Source: Epiperipatus broadwayi (taxonomy: Eukaryota; Onychophora; Udeonychophora; Euonychophora; Peripatidae). From it: a DNA stretch of 64,000 nt. The stretch spans positions 310,001 to 374,000 of the forward strand of contig JAQFVV010006502.1 in assembly GCA_028023455.1 (NCBI GenBank). The letters are read 5' to 3'. Shown here one piece after another: positions 1 through 11,509 of this stretch; the first letter of the stretch is position 1, and every line of letters begins with the position of its first letter. The notes beneath the pieces were generated by a model. The model saw only the letters and a list, made by a program, of their open reading frames with translations, searched no databases and was not told the origin of the DNA. The translations under genes were made by a program, and so were the position numbers.

Positions 1-3000
1 TTCACTTTTTAGAGGTGGGAAACAGGATTCCTTTTTATTTATGAAGTTAGAATTATTAGTGATGTACCATGTTTCCTTTATTTTGTGCTTGGAGTCATTA
101 TGTTTACATAAATTTATAACCTATTTATATCCACCATCCTTCTGTCCACCAGCCATTTCTATGAATATGATACAGCTAAGATACTAAAAGTGCTTAGATT
201 AAGTTTTAAGATGCGTCGAAACTGAAGTTTTTTTTAATTTAGCTTCCTAGTATTTAAAATTTATTACAATTTCTTTAAGAAAAGTTTATCAATTTATATA
301 TATAATTAAAATTCAATATTGATAGTTTTCAATAGACAGATGTGGTTGAAAATAGAATGCAAAGAAAAGAAACAATTACATAAAATATTGAAGACTTTCA
401 GAAAGAATATCAGCAGAAATTGAAACACCATTATATTTGTGGCTCGTAGATTGGTTTACATAGCAATCACACAACTCATCTCGAGAGTATTATTATTTTT
501 TTCTGCATTTAGAATTGTCATACTCATTTGTGCATTAATACTTTTGATGGTGATGATATATATATATATATGAGCACTGAGGTACACCGATAGACATTAA
601 ATTTTTATGTTTAAAAGTAAACAAATTTTGCCATTTTATAACAAAACGTTAACTAGTTTCATAGTATTTTTATGTATAACTATAAATTTTTTAAATTTAT
701 TCTATACTAGAAAACTATAAATTTTTGACATAATTTTTTAATTAACTTGATGTCATAAAAAATAACAGCGTACGTGGGAAAGCTTTTGCCAATAATTCTT
801 TTTATAAATGTTGCGTAATTTAGAATTTGATTAATGGGATCAATGTGTTATTGATTAAAGAAATTGATATAAAAATAGAAAATCATGTTAAAGGGGATTT
901 TAAAATCAAGACAATTCTTTATTTTTATCAATATATATATATATAAATTATTTAAAATATATGTATATACTGTAGATAATATGTAATAAAGTAAATTCTA
1001 CAGAGTATGTAAATAATTATCAACTATTACAGTAATAAATTTTAGATGTAAAAACAATACTTATTACTTTGTTGAGTCAGGATTTCGATACTATATATCT
1101 TTGTTAAAGCATAACTATAGTGAATATTACCAAAATTAATTAGCATTTTTGCATGTGCACAAACATACATTAAACTTGTCACTGTCTGTCATAGATTTGC
1201 ATATTTGCATGTATAAATTAACCTAGAATTTGGCTACGCCATTAGATTAAATGACAAGGATTTTTGAAAGAAATGATTGGCACTTATATTTATAAAGTTC
1301 TTAAAATTAATTATGTGCCAACATCTAATAAATTTATAACTAAGGATATCAAAATCTTAGAGCAATAATTTATAAATACTTGTAAAGATAATTTACTCGT
1401 AATTATAACGTGAAATAAAATAATATATATATACTCTAAGCTTAAACGATTCACATAAGCTTTTAAAATTCTTACTGATGGGTAAATATGCTAAGATTTA
1501 TAATAATTACAAAAACAACACTTTATCAGAGTTTAATTACTTTCTACACAATTGTATTAACTAAAGTAACAATATATAAAAGATGTCATTTCAAAGTGAA
1601 TTAATAAATATATTGAATGAATTATATATTTGAGCCATATTTTAAAATTAAATTTATTATGATGGGAGAAAGATTTTTATGTTTAATTATATATATCAAA
1701 AAATTGAATGAGAAGGTAAAAGCATGTTTTAGAATTTTTATTTTAAATGAAAATATTAGGTATTATATTACGGCCAATTTCTAAATTATAAATTACTACA
1801 CGATTCACGACAGTTTCAAAGAATTTTTAATTATATATGTGAAGCTTGTAAGATAGTTTAATGTTTGGAATATGTGCTTAATTAGGTTAGAAAAAAGATT
1901 ATATAAGAAAAGATTAATCTACAATTTGTTCATACCTATTTGAATTAGTTTGAGACTTTACTCTGCTTTTTTCCTTTTGCCTAGGTTTTCTTTGCTCATT
2001 TTCGTCCATGTTCTTTCCATGATTGTTACATTGAGAAAGTTATTTCTAGCTTAAATCAAGTCATGAGCTTCTCAGAAATTATATGGAGTTATTTTTAGAT
2101 AATACAACAAATGAATATTGAATTAAGAACTGAAATACATTTATTACATTTATAAGATAGGTACAATTATATCGTTTGTTGATGCTTCAATATGTATTCC
2201 ACAGCACCCTACCTACAAAGTTTTATTAATTTTTTAAAGTGTATTTCTTTTATTTCAAATTGATCTTGAATTCTTAAATACTTTTACTCTGTATAAATCA
2301 TTTTCATGTCTAATTATATTGATTTTAGTGCTCATAAATATTTTTATTAATTGCAACTTAAAAAGTGCATGACTATTCGTTAACTGAATGCAATGCTGAC
2401 ACTATATTGTTACTATGTCATATATACTCTTCGAATAAATTTTAATTACATGTTCTAAAAATGAATTTCTTTTTTAACAATCTTGAAATAATATCATAAT
2501 TCGAGTTATAAATCTCCTAAATAGTATCAAATACTTAAGATCCTCAATCACTATATTGTCCAGACTAAATGATTATATTTAAATGATCCAGAGTTAAAAT
2601 ACATCACAGAATTAATTCATCAAATTGCTAAAAAGAAAACAAAATTATGTTATCAAGCAATATCCTTAAATAAAACTACAACACAAGAAAATAATCATCA
2701 AAAAATAAATACAGAAATGAGTATGGATTCAGTACCAGAATTCAACATATGTAATACAAAGTGATAAACATAGAAACACCTGCAATAATTATTAAGAATC
2801 AACATAGAAACACCAACAGTAATTATTACAAAGAATCAGCAGCAAATTAGTCAATGCCCATTCTTTGTGATTGTATTTAGAAGTGTTATACTTTATAAAA
2901 TCGTAGGTCTATTTATTGAGTCAATGCCAAACTTGGGGTTTATTATAAAAACAATCCTATATCAGAAATGGTTAGATTATTATGCTATTGGTTATCAGAT

Positions 3001-3298
3001 TACTATGATGAATTGGCCATATATGAATTAGTTATAATCTTAAAATCTATAAAATGAATGAACTTTAAATGTAATCATTATCTCTGCACCATCTAAATAA
3101 TTCTAGAGAGAATTAAATACCCATCCACACAAATCCATATAAATGAATTCCATATGCTATTAGTCTGAGTCAATCTTTGGGATCACAAGACCCTTATAAC
3201 AGTGAGTAAGAGGAAATATACCCAATTTATTTTAGCATTAAATATCTTCATTGGAATAACTGTAATAATGATCAATAAATTTATTGATTACAAATAAT
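1..3298. other. A+T-rich non-coding stretch
   Basis: No open reading frame of note, RNA gene or transposon could be recognised here on either strand. The sequence is dominated by short A and T runs and small AT microsatellites (for example near 555-572 and 932-945). A small tandem duplication at 2767-2837 is listed separately. It is probably intergenic or intronic. Confidence 0.6.
2767..2837. repeat. Small tandem duplication, unit about 34 bp
   Basis: Two adjacent copies begin with AACATAGAAACACC (2767 and 2801), and each ends in an AAGAATC motif. They differ by a few substitutions and a short indel. It is a simple local duplication with no evident function. Confidence 0.6.
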
Positions 3299-3323
3299 AA
3301 AAATAAAATCACCATCATCATCA

Positions 3324-4732
3324 TCAACCATTGTCAATCCACTGCAGGATGAAGGTCTCTCCAAGTTTAATCCATCTTCTCTGATCTTTAGCTTCTCTTC
3401 TCCACAACACCCCTGCACATTTCCTTATTTCATCCATCCATCTCACATGTGGTCTCTTTCTGGGTCTTTTACAATCTCTTGGAATCCAGTTTAAAATTTC
3501 AATTGTCCATCTATTATCATCTCTTCTAGAAATATGTCCAGCCCAACTTCATTTCAATCTTATAATTTTTTCAATAAGGTCACTAACACCTGTTTGTTGT
3601 CTTACCCATACATTGCGTTTTCGATCTCTTCTTGCTTCTCCCAACATACATCTCTCCATACTCCTTTGAGTGGTCTGAAGTCCCTGTATTGCTTTTATAT
3701 TAAGTGTCCAAGTCTCAGATCCATAAGTAAGAACTGGTAAAACACATTTGTTAAAAACCATCCTTTTCAAACACATAGGCATATTTCCTTTTAGTATCAA
3801 ATTATTTCTACCAAAAGCACTCCAACCAAGTTTAATTCTATGATTATTTTCCTCCATTATGTTTCCATCTGTATTAATAATCTGACCAAGATATTTGTAA
3901 CTGTTAACTTGTTCTAATTCTTCATAATCAATCTTTATTTTCATATATTGAGCAAATCGATTAAACATTACTTTAGTCTTTTTAACATTTATCTTTAGTC
4001 CTACTTTTCTACTTTCATCTGCTAACTCCTGCAACATTTCCTGCAGCTCTGAAGCATTATTTGCAAAAACAACTACATCATCTGTGAAATCTAAATGACT
4101 TAAAAACTCTCCATTTACTTTCACTCCTTTAGTTTCCCATTTTAATCCACAAAATACTTCTTGCAGCAGTGCTGTAAAAAGTTTTGGAGATATTGAGTCA
4201 CCTTGTCTTACAACTTTCTCAATGTTGATTTTTCCAGTATCATTATGTAATCTAATTGTTGCTGTTGCATTTTTATAAATATTCTTTAAAATATAACAAT
4301 ATCCTGGATCTATACTTTGATGATCCAATGCTTTAATCACTGAAGAAATGTGTATAAAATCGAATGCTTTTCATAATCTACAAATCCAAAACATAATGAT
4401 AACTCATATTTATTTGTCCTTTCTATGACTTCCCTCAGTACCTGGATATGATCTATTGTACTAAAACCACTTTTAAATCCAGCTTGTTCTCTTGGTTGGT
4501 GGAAATCCAAAGTTCTCTGTAGACGAATTGTAATTATCTTGGTAAAAATTTTATATAAAACTGATAAAAGGCTGATAGGTCTGTAATTTTTAATATCTTC
4601 TTTATCACCTTTTTTAAATATTAATATTATTACTGCATTCTTCCAATCTTCCGGTACATCTTTATCATTTAGACATTTGGTATATAACTTTGCTAAAATT
4701 GTTTCTATTTCTTCACCTGCTTCTTTTAATAT
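3324..4732 (-). pseudogene. RTE-like reverse transcriptase palm and C-terminal domain
   Basis: This is the distal half of the same LINE gene. On the minus strand it starts with LKEAGEEIETILAKLY, then NYRPISLLS (RT motif 1), QAGFKSGFSTIDHI, and a frameshift near 4370 before the main open stretch (4340-3549). That stretch contains RQGDSISPKLF and then FTDDVVVFA, where the canonical FADD catalytic box has Ala changed to Thr. The thumb follows with KTKVMFN and YKYLGQIIN. A TGA at 3549 replaces a Trp codon (the copy at 36.3 kb reads LKWSWTGHISRRDD), and the reading frame then runs to a natural stop at 3324-3326 after GETFILQWIDNG. Decay is modest compared with the copy at 25-28.8 kb, so this is the younger insertion. 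Confidence 0.87.
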
Positions 4733-4768
4733 TGAAACAGACAGATCGAAGGATCGATCTTAGTTTCA
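4733..4768. other. Nested hairpin at the edge of the 2.6-kb insertion
   Basis: AGATCGA (4743-4749) pairs with TCGATCT (4754-4760) across a 4-base loop. Outside it TGAAAC (4733-4738) pairs with GTTTCA (4763-4768). The outer arm begins at the first base of the insertion, so the hairpin is probably part of the element terminus rather than chance. Terminal hairpins occur in Helitrons, but the flanking CTRR end is missing. Confidence 0.5.
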
Positions 4769-5413
4769 TAGTTTTCATTTTGAAGTACGGTAATTCTAAA
4801 TCACTATTTACCTGCAATGAGGCTTTTTCTATTCCAGGCCACATAAATTTTAAGTTTGTTATTTTATGCTTTGTTTAAAAGAATTTAATGTAAATATTAC
4901 AAGTATAAATATTACAAATCATGATAAATAATATTCGTGTGTGTGGTTTGTAGGTTTATATTCGCTCAATTTAAAAGTTTCATTGCGTGTATATTTTTTT
5001 TAAATTTTAAATCTTTCAAAATTATACAAAGTCATTTAAAAATGCTGATCAAAAGTCACATTCCTTTGATCGGTAGTTTTAGTCAAATCTTACGTGTACA
5101 AAATGTATAGAATAATTAGTTTGTACTTTGAAAGTTAAGATAATGAATTTCAAGTTTGTATGCACGAATTCCTATGTAATTATTTAGTTTGTCAATTTAG
5201 AATCATGTATTGAATTTAGAAATAAATGTAAATCAAACAATGGAAATGAGAAATGTAGGACTCTTATCAAGAAATGTGAATGCAATTGTATAGCCAAAAT
5301 TAGATATTGCTGGAGGCCAGAAAATCAAAGGAGGCGGAGTCATGAACAAAAACTATGCAGAGTGATCAACCGTAGCCATCTTATGTTATAATATACTAGG
5401 GGACTACTTTTTG

Positions 5414-5452
5414 ACTTTGCTGTGCTTAGACCGTCTCGGGCTACAGCAAAGT
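5414..5452. other. Stem-loop with a 10-bp perfect stem
   Basis: ACTTTGCTGT (5414-5423) and ACAGCAAAGT (5443-5452) are perfect inverse complements around a 19-base G+C-rich loop. It lies in one of the less A+T-rich patches of the 2.6-kb insertion. Function is unknown; an element-internal RNA structure or a transposase-binding palindrome are both possible. Confidence 0.45.
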
Positions 5453-5650
5453 AGTTGTTCCAGAGAAATCATCTCAACTGTGATTAAGAAGTTGCCTGGT
5501 AAATTGCAATAATGTTGGGCTAAGTCCAAGAAGCTGATCCCTGTTCTGCCGATTTAAATCTTTCGAGCTGCTGATCTATAATGTTTCCTGTGCTTCCAGT
5601 TTTCTCAATCCCAACCTTTAAATTAATCATGCCGTTCTAAGGAATCCAAA

Positions 5651-5749
5651 ATGCGCGCCTACATTCTGCATAAACATTACCGCAAGGAGAAAGCCGGACG
5701 AAGAAAGAATGGTAACCCTTGTTACATGAACTTTTTAACTTTCTTCTAA
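5651..5749 (+). CDS. Possible small ORF or exon within the 2.6-kb insertion (weak)
   Basis: A 32-codon frame starts with ATG in a G+C-richer patch and begins MRAYILHKHYRKEKAGRRKN, a strikingly basic peptide. A GGTAACC string right after the Asn codon could be a splice donor, so the real coding part may stop near 5711. I do not recognise the product and there is no second copy in the window to test conservation. It may be a chance frame. Confidence 0.15.
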   Translation: MRAYILHKHYRKEKAGRRKNGNPCYMNFLTFF

Positions 5750-7357
5750 GCTTAATAATTTTATTATTTAATCTGTTATGAATTAATCTAAGTAATTACA
5801 TGTAAATTTCTTGTTTTCCTTTGTTAAAATGTTACACTAAAGCCTGTCAGTAAATTTCTTCTCTAATATTTCTGTGCTCTAGTCTTTAGATGATGATTTA
5901 CTAATATTTTGTGCCTAATAGTAATTCATTAGTGAATGTACTTATATTTTTATTATTACTTACATTTACAAACAAAGCGATGCCAATAATAATATTTTTC
6001 AACTCTAGTTAAAGCCATTAAAGTTTATTTCATAGTATTATTATTATATTCATTTTAAAAGTAATTTTCTTTTATCAAACTAAAAATTGGTTCGTTTATG
6101 TTGAGTTGAGAAATATTCAAGTACCTGTATTGTTCCTTTTATTTTGTCAAAATGATATTTTAATCTCTGCCCCAAATAACAAATATTTAAAATAAAGTCT
6201 AAATTTTTATTATATTATTTTTTATATATGAACGAAGTAATAATATAAAGTGAATATTTTTGTTACTATTATTACCTTCCGAACAACTTGGGGAGTTATG
6301 GGTTTCAGAGTGAAATTAATTAATCGTTACTTTTGTGATCTTTTGATTTCGCCATGTTTTATTTTGAATAGTCATATCAGATTGTTGCGTAGAAAATGTT
6401 ATGGAGAGATAATCAAGGTTTTATATAGTTTCGCTTTAAGTCCACTTCCGATCACTCTTCCTCGATGTTACTGTGGCAGTGCCTTTTCCTTCGCCTAAAT
6501 TGGCGTCTCGTTTTTACTACCAATTGGAAAGAAAGAAATTCTTCTCCAGATAATCTCTTGGATCACCAGGGTTCGAAAATGATCCCGGCTGGTTGTAGTG
6601 TCCCGGATCTACTTGGGGGCATTAAGACTTGTCAAAGTACAAGCCACCCGGTCTTCTGTCAATGCACCGCAAGTTATTATTGTAGTATATCTTAAGCTCT
6701 GCAACCATCAGTACATCATTATTATATTATATTCTTATATAAAGCCTCCTCCAATTATCCGTATACGTAATGGTTTGAATCTATTAAAATCAAACAACTT
6801 AATATAAAATAGGAATTAAATATTTTAAATGATCAAATTACTCTGATTCTCATATCAACTCGTACGACCATTTAAAACATATAAATATTGGCATGCGTTT
6901 TGTTTATCAGTCTAAAACGATTATTAAGGACTAGTAGCAAATTATTATAAATATACGTATGAAAATTTTACCGTATCTGTACATATTATTCAATGCTTTC
7001 AATAATTATTAAAAATTTATCTAATCTAATTTTGTCTCTCTTTTCTTATCACTCCCGAAACCTAGTTAATCACCTGCTGTCTGTATCGACAACTTAAATA
7101 TATATTGAATTATTAACCATACCAATATCTTGAATATAAGATATATATGAATAACTGATGGTAGGGTAATTTAGTCTGTGTTTTCCGATGAGCTAGTAAA
7201 GGGAAAACCACGTACCGTTGTTGTGTTGTTCATCGGTTGGTCATGCCAGGGGTTTGGGTTTGAATTTAGTTTGCATTTTGGAATTTATTCCTAGACGTGG
7301 ACTGGGTTTGAATTCGGATTATTGTGCATGATTATGCATGGTGATTTTACCGGTACA

Positions 7358-8909
7358 ATATATCAATTATAATTCCATCATTACCTGGAGCTTTTCTTTT
7401 CTTCATACATTTAATTGCATGTCTCACTTCTTCATTTAAAATTCTGGGCAGTTCGGAAGATGTAATAGATATAGAAGGTACTTGTTCTTTATTACTATAT
7501 AATTCTTGATAAAAATCTTCTACCAATTTCATGATGTCATCTCTCTTTTTAGTAATAATTCCATCTTTTTTTCTTATTGCAGATAGAAATTTCCTACCAA
7601 TACCAAAATGTTGTTTAACATTCTTGAGACTTTTATTTTCTTCTACAGCTTTTCTTGCTATTTCACAGTTATACTTTCTTATATCATTTTCAACTCTTTT
7701 CCGTACCATTTTACAAAATTCGAGATATTCAATTCTTTTTAATACATCATTTTTGTATATCTTCATATTTCTTCTTTTCTTCATAAATTCTCTAGTCTCA
7801 GTAGAAATTTTATTAGTCAATTGCTGCTTTTTTCTACCAGCTATCTTTGTTGCAGTTTTTAAAAGTGTATCAGATATTTTCATATTAATTTCATTCAAAT
7901 CTGAATCATGTTCAAAATCTACTAACACTTGAAACCTATTTGTAAGTTCTAATTTAAATTCATTAGAATGTTTCTGAAGATTAGGAATATCAACTGTAAA
8001 TATTGTTTTTCTTAATAATTTTTGTCTCTCTAGTATTACATTAACACGTAACTTACACTTTACTAATTGATGATCACTTCCTGTGTTAAATTTATTAAGA
8101 ACATTACAATCTTGAAATATGTATTTCCTGTTAGTCAAAATATAATCCAATTCTGCTGTACCTTCATTTGGATGCTTTCATGTCCATTTCCTTTCAACAT
8201 TTTTCTCAAAAAATGAATTCATAATATAAAGTTTTTCTTTTTCTGCAAACTCCACAAGTCTATGTCCTCTCTCATTTCTATTACCATAACCAAAATTACC
8301 TACAGCAATTTCATCTTTCATTTGTCTACCAATTCTAGCATTAAAGTCTCCCATAACAATTTTAAAATGCTGTTTACTCTGATCAAAAGCCTTTTGTACA
8401 TCCATATAAAAATCTTTTACTACTTCATCACTATTAAAACTTGTTGGGGCATAAACCTGAATTATCTGCATTTGGTATCTGCTATTAAGTTGTATAACTA
8501 ATCTTTCCACTCTGTCCGATACACCATCAATCTCCACAATATTGTTCTTCCACTTTTTATTTATAATGAATCCTACTCCACTTGTATTTCCAATATGTGT
8601 GCCTTTATAATAGAGTATATGTCCACTTTTTAAATCAATTGTTTCTTCACCTTTTCTTCTAACTTCACAAAGTCCAATAATGTCCCATTTAATATAAGAC
8701 AGTTCTTCTTCTAATTCTTGCAATCTTCCTTCACTTGAAAGTGATCTGCAGTTGTAAGTACCTAAATAAAAAGTCATCATCAAATGGCAGCCTGGGTCTG
8801 CAATCAGGGGATTCTTAGCACCCTCCGCCTTCGGCCACCAACCGCTGCCTTGGTTGGTGACTTTACAGCCTCCTGGGAATAAGGGCCATGCTTTATTTTT
8901 GTCTGTCAT
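7358..8909 (-). pseudogene. RTE-like endonuclease and N-terminal reverse transcriptase
   Basis: On the minus strand an APE-type endonuclease begins just downstream of the leader. Visible motifs are YNCRSL, DIIGLCEVRR (the catalytic Glu), YYKG, GVGFIINKKW, IQVYAPT and GDFNARIG (the Asp/Asn pair). At about 8174 a TGA replaces the expected Trp codon (ERKWT, stop, KHPNEG), after which the same frame continues through MDYILTNRKY and SDHQLVKCKL (the terminal SDH box of the nuclease). The linker to the RT domain follows, ending at APGNDGIIIDIL. There the 2.6-kb insertion interrupts the gene, and the RT continues at 4732. The enzyme would nick target DNA and prime reverse transcription of the element RNA. 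One stop plus the interruption make it non-functional. Confidence 0.88.
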
Positions 8910-9454
8910 AATTGTATATATGTATTGGAAAAATATTTATCATTTACACAAACATTCATTCTGCCTTATCAGACACTGAGAAGAAAGACCATGGTGTTTC
9001 TTGATCTTAAACTCAGAGGTAAAAAGCCAATAAATTCATCACACTGGCTAATGTGTGTTGGTAAGCAGCCCATCCATGTTTGTAATAACAGCTGCAATGA
9101 CAAGAACGTATGGAGTGGACATTAGGAATTTACCCTGCTCGGTTTCTTTAAGGCCTCCAAGAGGAATCAAAGGGTCTCCTTTCAGTTAATAGCAAACTCC
9201 TTTCTGCAGCCAAAAAATAAAATAAAATACTGATAAGTATTCTATAATATAAATTGTATTGATTTTCTTATAAATATCAAAAACGTATTTCCACAAATTA
9301 AGAAACAACGGTTTAATTATAGTTCACAAATGTACATATTATAAGATTTATATGCACATACATGCATGATTAATAATGTGAAATATTTTAGTCATTAATA
9401 AACCAATACATGTCATCCTATTTCAGTCAACTATAATTAATTATATGTTATGCA

Positions 9455-9457
<3 letters not shown>

Positions 9458-9501
<44 letters not shown>
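9458..9501. repeat. (AT)n microsatellite
   Basis: About 22 uninterrupted AT units. It borders the less A+T-rich patch that follows. The tyrosine-isoleucine run that can be translated from it is meaningless. Confidence 0.95.
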
Positions 9502-9504
<3 letters not shown>

Positions 9505-10700
9505 AATGGGCACACGACGATCGAAGGCTAAACTTCCCTTTTATGTGTACATAATGGGGAATTCTATAATTCAAAATCATCCACTTTCCGTTACCGCAAG
9601 CAGAGAGAAATACGGAAATAGACGAGTCTATCTCCGTATTTGACTGAACCTGTATGCTATACGGATATAGCCCCAGGTTATATTTCCCGATCAACTTTCT
9701 CCCGACTGCTGTAAGATCTGACAGAGTTACAGCGCTTGGATGATTTATAAATTTAACAGAATCAAACACTGCACCACCAATTTCCATGTGTTAATTCAAT
9801 AATCAAAAAAAAAAAAGAATAATAGTTTTCCCACCCTAAGACTAGACTATCCCCTTTTGGACGTGGCGAAGAACGAGACAAGACAGATTTAAATAGAAAA
9901 AATATATTTAATAGAATAAATCAATCATAAAAAGATCTATAAAACACATTAACATTAAATAAAACAGATTATCGTCTATAGTGCTACAAGAAAAAGAACA
10001 CATAAAAAAACTCTTATAAATGATGGTACATTTATAAATCGTCATTCTGGGTATTTATCAAAAAAAATTCAAGAATGTCTTTATCATTCACAAAAAGCAT
10101 GTGGCCATTGTCTAAGTAAATGATGTGCACATTGAAATATATAAAAATAGTTTGTATCTTTACCTAGGTTTTAGTCTCTGAATTTATCCGACGTCCTGCC
10201 GACTGCCATGTGGATCTCTCCACTTCTTTAGGAGGGACGGTCGCTTGTAGGTTAGATTTGGTTGTGTATAGCTTTTCAGTGTTAAGGCATCAAGGATGAG
10301 GCATCAAGGACAAGGCATCGAGGACAAGGCAACTAAATGAATCCACTGGCAGGTGCTATGACGGCGGTTATTACATCTTGACAAGAACCATTAGTACAGT
10401 AAGTCCGGATCGACCAGCGATCATGATGGCCTTAGCCAGCCATTCTACATGAGGCATCGATGTTAAAAGTCATATTTGTTAACTATATCGGTTGATTATC
10501 AGAGCTGTGTTTTACCATCCTCTCAACATGAAGTCTCTAGCTCTAATCTCTCCTAAAAAACTTTTTTTTTAATTAAAAAATTCCACCAGCCTTTGTCCTT
10601 CGGATCCTTTGTTTCACTTTTATTCACACCTTCTTTCTTACTATGCCTTCGGCCATATGTAAATTGGTTTTACCCACTCTCGTAGCACTATGTACCTTTA
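9502..10700. other. Less A+T-rich patch of unknown nature
   Basis: Base composition rises noticeably in G+C from 9502 to about 9880 and from 10180 to 10480 relative to the surroundings, as in the 2.6-kb insertion. A minus-strand frame (9787-9502) begins MEIGGAVFDSVKFINH and stays open for about 95 codons until it runs into the AT microsatellite. I do not recognise it. A short degenerate tandem repeat built on AAGGCATCAAGGA lies at 10284-10331. No RT, transposase or tRNA-like module is visible. It could be a host exon-like or regulatory sequence, or an unidentified element. Confidence 0.35.
10284..10331. repeat. Short GGCATCAAGGA minisatellite
   Basis: Three to four imperfect copies of a 13-15-bp unit (AGGCATCAAGGA and AGGCATCGAGGA variants) in direct orientation. 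The purine-rich strand is the plus strand. Confidence 0.6.
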
Positions 10701-11251
10701 TTTATTTCAATATTCTTGATTTTAATTAAACAGATTTTAATACATGTTTTTCTTTTTTTTTTTTTAAATTTGGACAAGCATTTATTATTTCTGTCTATAT
10801 CCTACTTCAAATACACTCCATACACGCATTTCGTTTATCGTCAAATGTGTACTTTAAAACCCAGATCCTTATCTTTTGATCAGGTCTAACTTTCTCTGTT
10901 TTGCGCGCTATTTAAGGTTTTTTTTTTTTTTTTTAAACTTTACTTTCTTTCAAAATCGGATTTTAACTTGCATTTTATTTATATTTCTTTATCGCTTTAT
11001 TTTTTAACATACATTTCCAATATCTCTAATTTTATATTTTAATTTCACCAAAACCCGAACTTTGGAGGGTAAAAGATAAGAATCTTTTGATTCTAATTCC
11101 CTCTCTTTTTTTAATTAGTTGAAACATTTCTTTGTTCTGTAAATTTTTCCAAGCTCGCTTTTTCTTTTTTATTTTTTCTCTTCCAAACATAATATTTAAT
11201 ATTCTTTGAATGTTTAATATTTATATGTGTGACACAGTATGTGCGATCATC

Positions 11252-11305
<54 letters not shown>

Positions 11306-11509
11306 AAGAGCACATACACGCATATTCTAATATAGAATGTTTCAATTTCTAATTATAAATATCTTTATCTTAATAATCAAGTTACTACACTTTTTCAATA
11401 CTTAGTATGAAAGTTGTTATTTTTTTGTCTTCTTGCAAACTTTTAGAAGCTTCTTTGCCAACTGCTTTAAAACCTCCAGTTATTGTAAGAAACAAAAACT
11501 AATCTAGGT
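10701..11509. other. T-rich non-coding stretch with an AT microsatellite
   Basis: Long T runs (near 10748-10765 and 10919-10934) and one long AT array (11255-11303). No gene or element was recognised. Confidence 0.55.
11255..11303. repeat. (AT)n microsatellite
   Basis: About 24 uninterrupted AT units. The apparent reading frame across it is a run of alternating Tyr and Ile and is spurious. Confidence 0.95.

Larger units (their letters stand above)
4733..7357. mobile_element. Unidentified 2.6-kb insertion inside the RTE-like LINE
   Basis: The LINE reading frame stops at 7358 and resumes at 4732 with no lost codons: the junction would rebuild the expected Asp-Ile-Leu-Lys region. This means 2625 bp were inserted after the LINE was in place. 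ATAT occurs at both edges (4729-4732 and 7358-7361); an AATAT reading is equally possible. With the 4-bp reading the insert begins TG and ends CA, as LTR-class elements do, but I found no terminal direct repeats, primer-binding site or gag/pol. The left edge carries a nested hairpin. Inside are patches richer in G+C (5290-5720, 6420-6700, 7190-7340) in an A+T-rich background. No transposase or RT was recognised. It could be a solo LTR, a non-autonomous DNA element or a Helitron-like relic. Confidence 0.65.
3310..9211 (-). mobile_element. RTE-like LINE retrotransposon, near full length, split by an insertion
   Basis: Read on the minus strand this is one non-LTR retrotransposon: 5' leader (9211-8910), endonuclease (8909-8178), N-terminal RT (8150-7358), a foreign insertion (7357-4733), then RT palm and C-terminal domain (4732-3324), ending in a short GAT-repeat tail. 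Removing the insertion leaves about 3.28 kb, the usual size for RTE-clade elements. An A-rich 11-bp string (AAAAATAAAAT) occurs at both ends (3299-3309 and 9213-9223) and may be the target duplication, although it is low complexity. The leader is shared with a second copy at 25.05-25.4 kb, which supports the 5' boundary. Two in-frame stops and a frameshift near 4370 show that the copy is dead. The family assignment (RTE or the related Proto2/RTEX group) is by recognition of protein motifs only. Confidence 0.85.

Noticed and set aside
4733-7357. Assigning the 2.6-kb insertion to LTR retrotransposons
   Set aside because: TG...CA ends fit, but no terminal direct repeats, primer-binding site or coding domain were found, so the class is left open.
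7531-7932. 133-codon plus-strand frame rich in Phe, Ile and Ser
   Set aside because: It lies antisense to the LINE endonuclease/RT frame and is its shadow. The frames at 8262-8501 and 3534-3740 are shadows too.
11111-11323. Frame with a long Tyr-Ile run on the minus strand
   Set aside because: It reads through the AT microsatellite. The similar run at 9437-9501 is rejected for the same reason.
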